A stretch of 7,870 nucleotides of DNA, from the NCBI GenBank assembly GCA_963787195.1, contig CAWBCI010000030.1:1-7870 (forward strand), in the 5' to 3' direction. The position numbers and the translations under genes were made by a program. The notes beneath the pieces were generated by a model. The model did no database searches. It saw only the letters and a list, made by a program, of their open reading frames with translations, and had not been told where the DNA came from. Positions 5,456 through 7,870 of the stretch are shown piece by piece (the first letter of the stretch is position 1; each line of letters begins with the position of its first letter). The stretch comes from CAWBCI01 sp963787195 (GTDB taxonomy: Bacteria > Bacteroidota > Bacteroidia > Bacteroidales > JAGOPY01).

Positions 5456-5474
5456 CTGTTTTTTTGGTAAAATT

Positions 5475-5502
5475 AAAAAAGCGGGCCTAATAACCCGCTT
5501 TT
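5475..5502 (-). terminator. Rho-independent terminator of rpoD
   Basis: On the minus strand, arms AAAGCGGG and CCCGCTTT form a stable 8-bp stem around an eight-base loop, followed by a run of T. It begins about 40 bases after the rpoD stop codon. It is the clearest terminator in the window and should separate rpoD from rpe. The A-run before the stem means it could also act in the opposite direction, although no plus-strand gene points at it. Confidence 0.85.
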
Positions 5503-5542
5503 ACCGCAATATTTTTTAAGAATTCCTCAATGAGCCCTTCAT

Positions 5543-6406
5543 TTATCCAAGGTAAGATTTTAGGATCTTGCTCCTGGATGTATGTTTCAGACGGCGGATC
5601 GCTTTTTCTTTGATCTGCCTTACGCGTTCCCGGGTGAGGTCAAATTTCTCACCGATTTCTTCAAGGGTCATAGGGTGTTTGCTGTTCAACCCGAAATAGA
5701 GCCGGATAACATCGGATTCTCTAGGGGTGAGGGTAGAGATGGCCCGGTCGATCTCTTTCCTGAGCGACTCGGTCATCAGTTCTTTCTCCGGCGTGTTGGT
5801 ATCATCGCTCCTCAGAACATCGTAGAGGGTATTGTCTTCATCCTGAATAAGAGGGGCGTCCATTGAAATATGACGGCCTGAATTCCGCATGGATTCTTTC
5901 ACCTCTGTTTCGGGAATGTCGAGCATATCAGCGATTTCACCGGCATCCGGTTCGCGTTCGTTCTCCTGTTCCAGCTTAGCATAGGCCTTGTTGATTTTGT
6001 TGATGGAGCCTATCTTATTAAGTGGCAGACGTACTATCCTGGATTGTTCGGCCAATGCCTGGAGGATGGACTGACGTATCCACCATACGGCATAGGAGAT
6101 AAATTTAAATCCCCTGGTTTCATCGAACCGCTGCGCTGCTTTAATCAATCCCAGGTTGCCTTCGTTGATAAGATCGGGAAGGCTAAGTCCCTGGTTCTGA
6201 TATTGCTTGGATACAGAAACAACAAAGCGAAGGTTAGCCTTGGTAAGTTTTTCCAGTGCATCCCTGTCGCCCTGCTTGATCCTTCTAGCCAGTTCTACTT
6301 CTTCTTCAGCAGTTATGAGTTCTACCTTGCCAATTTCCTGCAAGTACTTGTCTAAGGAGGCGGTTTCCCTGTTGGTAACCTGTTTGGTAATTTTTAACTG
6401 GCGCAT
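5543..6406 (-). CDS. rpoD: Primary RNA polymerase sigma factor RpoD/SigA, short Bacteroidota form
   Basis: This 287-residue protein directs RNA polymerase to housekeeping promoters. Region 1.2 spans about residues 17-48 (SLDKYLQEIG onward). Region 2 spans about 54-125 and includes LPDLINEGNLGLIKA (76-90), the RpoD signature that contacts core enzyme, and FISYAVWWIRQSI (102-114), which binds and melts the -10-type element. Region 3 covers about 130-210. Region 4 covers about 220-280, with the helix-turn-helix around MTLEEIGEKFDLTRERVRQIK (246-266, given here in part). Region 1.1 is absent, as usual in Bacteroidota primary sigma factors, which recognise TTTG/TAnnTTTG promoters. It lies 69 bases downstream of pnp on the same strand, has its own promoter match 19 bases before the start, and ends at a strong terminator. 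Group 1 identity is favoured by the complete regions and this context. Confidence 0.97.
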   Translation of the reverse strand: MRQLKITKQVTNRETASLDKYLQEIGKVELITAEEEVELARRIKQGDRDALEKLTKANLRFVVSVSKQYQNQGLSLPDLINEGNLGLIKAAQRFDETRGFKFISYAVWWIRQSILQALAEQSRIVRLPLNKIGSINKINKAYAKLEQENEREPDAGEIADMLDIPETEVKESMRNSGRHISMDAPLIQDEDNTLYDVLRSDDTNTPEKELMTESLRKEIDRAISTLTPRESDVIRLYFGLNSKHPMTLEEIGEKFDLTRERVRQIKEKAIRRLKHTSRSKILKSYLG

Positions 6407-6425
6407 AATTTGGTTTTATGGACTG

Positions 6426-6433
6426 CAAAACTA
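6426..6433 (-). promoter_or_regulatory. Putative Bacteroidota -7 promoter element for rpoD
   Basis: The minus strand reads TAGTTTTG, matching TAnnTTTG, 19 bases before the ATG at 6406. It lies in the 69-base pnp-rpoD gap, so rpoD may be transcribed both from here and by read-through from pnp, since no terminator hairpin is visible after pnp. A -33 element is not evident. Confidence 0.55.
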
Positions 6434-6475
6434 AGTAAAATTGTACGAACGCAGACTCATAAAGTTTCAAAAAAA

Positions 6476-7870
6476 TTAATTGCTCTTTGGAGGCTGGGGC
6501 AATAAAACTTTACGTGAAAGCTTCAATTTTCCAGTACTTTGGTCAACGCCTATCAGTTTTACTTCAATTTCCTGACCTACTTTCATATACTGTTCAATAT
6601 CATTGACTCTTTTCCAATCAATTTCAGAGACATGCAACAAGCCTTCTTTTCCTGGAAGGATCTCGATGAAAGCTCCGAAATTAACTATACTCTTAACTTT
6701 TCCTTTGTAAATTTCCCCTACTTCAGGAACGGCCACAATACGACGTATCCTTTCCTTGGCAGCTTCAATAGAAGACTTGTTATTGGAGAATATATCTATC
6801 ATGCCAAATTCGCCGACTTCCTCAATAATAATTGTGGATTCGGTATCCTTCTGGATTTCCTGGATGATCTTTCCTCCCGGTCCTATGATAGCGCCGATAA
6901 ATTCCTTGGCAACCATCATCTTTTCGATTCTGGGCACATGAGGTTTGTAATCAGCACGCGGTTCAGAAATGGTCTTCATCATTTCTCCCAGGATAAATAA
7001 TCTCCCCTGGCGGGCTTGTTCCAATGCTTGTTCAAGGATTTCAAAAGTCAGACCGTCGACTTTGATGTCCATCTGGCAGGCAGTTACGCCGTCTTTGGTA
7101 CCAGTCACTTTAAAGTCCATATCGCCCAGGTGGTCTTCATCTCCCAGGATGTCAGACAGTATGGCATATTTTCCGGTTTCCATATTGGTGATCAATCCCA
7201 TTGCTATGCCGGATACCGGTTTAAGTATTTTCACACCTGCATCCATGAGGGCCAATGTGCCTCCACAAACGGTTGCCATGGATGATGAGCCGTTAGATTC
7301 TAATATATCGGAGACTATCCTGATAGTATAAGGATTTATTTCATCGCTGGGAATGATGGGTTTCAATGCCCTGAGGGCCAGGTTACCATGGCCTATCTCA
7401 CGACGGCTGGTTCCCCTGATAGGTTTCGCTTCACCGGTAGCAAAACCGGGGAAGTTATAATGCAATAGGAAATTGCTTTTGCCTTCGATAACAGCTCCGT
7501 CGAGGACCTGCTGGTCGAGCTTGGTTCCCAGGGTGGCAGTTACCAGGGCTTGTGTTTCTCCACGGGTGAAGATAGCTGAACCATGCGCTGAGGGCAGGTA
7601 GTCCACTTCGCTCCATATCGGGCGGATTTGATCCAGAGCACGTCCGTCAATACGTTTTCTTTCATTCAAGACAAAATCCCTGATAGCATCTTTTTCTACA
7701 TCATGAAAATAACGACTGATAAATGGTTTTAATTCATCCATTTCCTCTTCAGGGATAGTTTCGTCATATGCTTTACGGATAGCATCCAGTTTTTCTTTCC
7801 TGAGTTTCTTATTGGCAATGCCTTCACCTACTACGGCATAAACCTTATCATAAGCAAATCGCCCGAATGT
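6476..7870 (-). CDS. pnp: Polyribonucleotide nucleotidyltransferase (PNPase), C-terminal part; 5' end beyond window
   Basis: The frame is open to the right edge, giving 464 residues plus stop. About 250 N-terminal residues (first RNase PH domain) lie outside, judged from the usual length near 710. PNPase degrades RNA 3' to 5' by phosphorolysis and works as a trimer. Visible residues 1-70 are the alpha-helical linker. The second RNase PH domain starts near residue 71 (RKRIDGR) and contains RGTSRREIGHG, the phosphate-site ESNGSSSMAT and the catalytic GDEDHLGDMDFK, with Asp246, Asp252 and Lys254 in visible numbering. A KH domain with GPGG follows at about 318-380, then an S1 RNA-binding domain from VGEIYKGKV to KLKLSRK, with a short tail. 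The ATG at 7741 is internal, because the 43 upstream codons continue the linker without a stop. It precedes rpoD on the same strand. Confidence 0.97.
   Translation of the reverse strand, partial: TFGRFAYDKVYAVVGEGIANKKLRKEKLDAIRKAYDETIPEEEMDELKPFISRYFHDVEKDAIRDFVLNERKRIDGRALDQIRPIWSEVDYLPSAHGSAIFTRGETQALVTATLGTKLDQQVLDGAVIEGKSNFLLHYNFPGFATGEAKPIRGTSRREIGHGNLALRALKPIIPSDEINPYTIRIVSDILESNGSSSMATVCGGTLALMDAGVKILKPVSGIAMGLITNMETGKYAILSDILGDEDHLGDMDFKVTGTKDGVTACQMDIKVDGLTFEILEQALEQARQGRLFILGEMMKTISEPRADYKPHVPRIEKMMVAKEFIGAIIGPGGKIIQEIQKDTESTIIIEEVGEFGMIDIFSNNKSSIEAAKERIRRIVAVPEVGEIYKGKVKSIVNFGAFIEILPGKEGLLHVSEIDWKRVNDIEQYMKVGQEIEVKLIGVDQSTGKLKLSRKVLLPQPPKSN

Noticed and set aside
5247..5519. Plus-strand 90-residue frame across the spacer
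   Set aside because: The peptide is made of repeated translations of the 14-bp and 7-bp arrays and crosses the rpoD terminator; it has no start context or recognisable domain.
6476..7741. Complete 421-residue pnp starting at the ATG at 7741
   Set aside because: The frame continues upstream to the window edge without a stop and encodes normal PNPase linker sequence, so the ATG is internal and the gene is cut by the window.

Overview
The window looks like chromosomal DNA of a member of the Bacteroidota, probably an uncultured Bacteroidales-like lineage. Four upstream regions carry matches to the Bacteroidota -7 promoter consensus TAnnTTTG, placed 19-25 bases before start codons, and no clear Shine-Dalgarno sequences are visible. 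The primary sigma factor is the short form without region 1.1. The gene order pnp then rpoD is one I associate with this phylum. The lipoprotein ends in a beta-helix repeat type common in Bacteroidota surface proteins. No mobile element, CRISPR array, tRNA or rRNA was found.

Layout. Positions 1-52 hold a heptamer tandem array. Positions 56/75-1535 (minus) encode a predicted lipoprotein with a right-handed beta-helix. Positions 1536-1678 are a divergent promoter region. Positions 1679-2260 (plus) encode a small outer-membrane beta-barrel protein. Positions 2261-2796 are non-coding and hold a second heptamer array, three hairpins and a 30-bp tandem array. Positions 2797-4260 (minus) are the M20 dipeptidase pepD. 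Positions 4350-5027 (minus) are ribulose-phosphate 3-epimerase, rpe. Positions 5028-5542 are a 515-base repeat-rich spacer ending in a strong terminator for rpoD. Positions 5543-6406 (minus) are rpoD. Positions 6476-7870 (minus) are the C-terminal two thirds of polynucleotide phosphorylase, cut by the window edge.

The genes are mostly housekeeping: RNA turnover (pnp), transcription initiation (rpoD), pentose phosphate metabolism (rpe) and peptide breakdown (pepD). The divergent lipoprotein and barrel protein are envelope proteins of unknown specific role. I see no defence system or new enzyme cluster.

The unusual content lies in the spacers and at gene ends. Five tandem arrays have a 7-bp or 14-bp period. 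Four of them share an AGTCGT-like core, and that core reads along the sense strand of the preceding gene. Arrays lie within 5 bases of three stop codons. Both genes with an array at the 3' end and transcription on the minus strand (the lipoprotein and pepD) have C-termini that look frame-disrupted. In each, the conserved family ending (PDLGAYEY and PHSPDE) is intact in another frame. The disruption could be biological or a sequence error. The spacer before rpe also shows a repeated composite of tandem array, fixed junction and hairpin.
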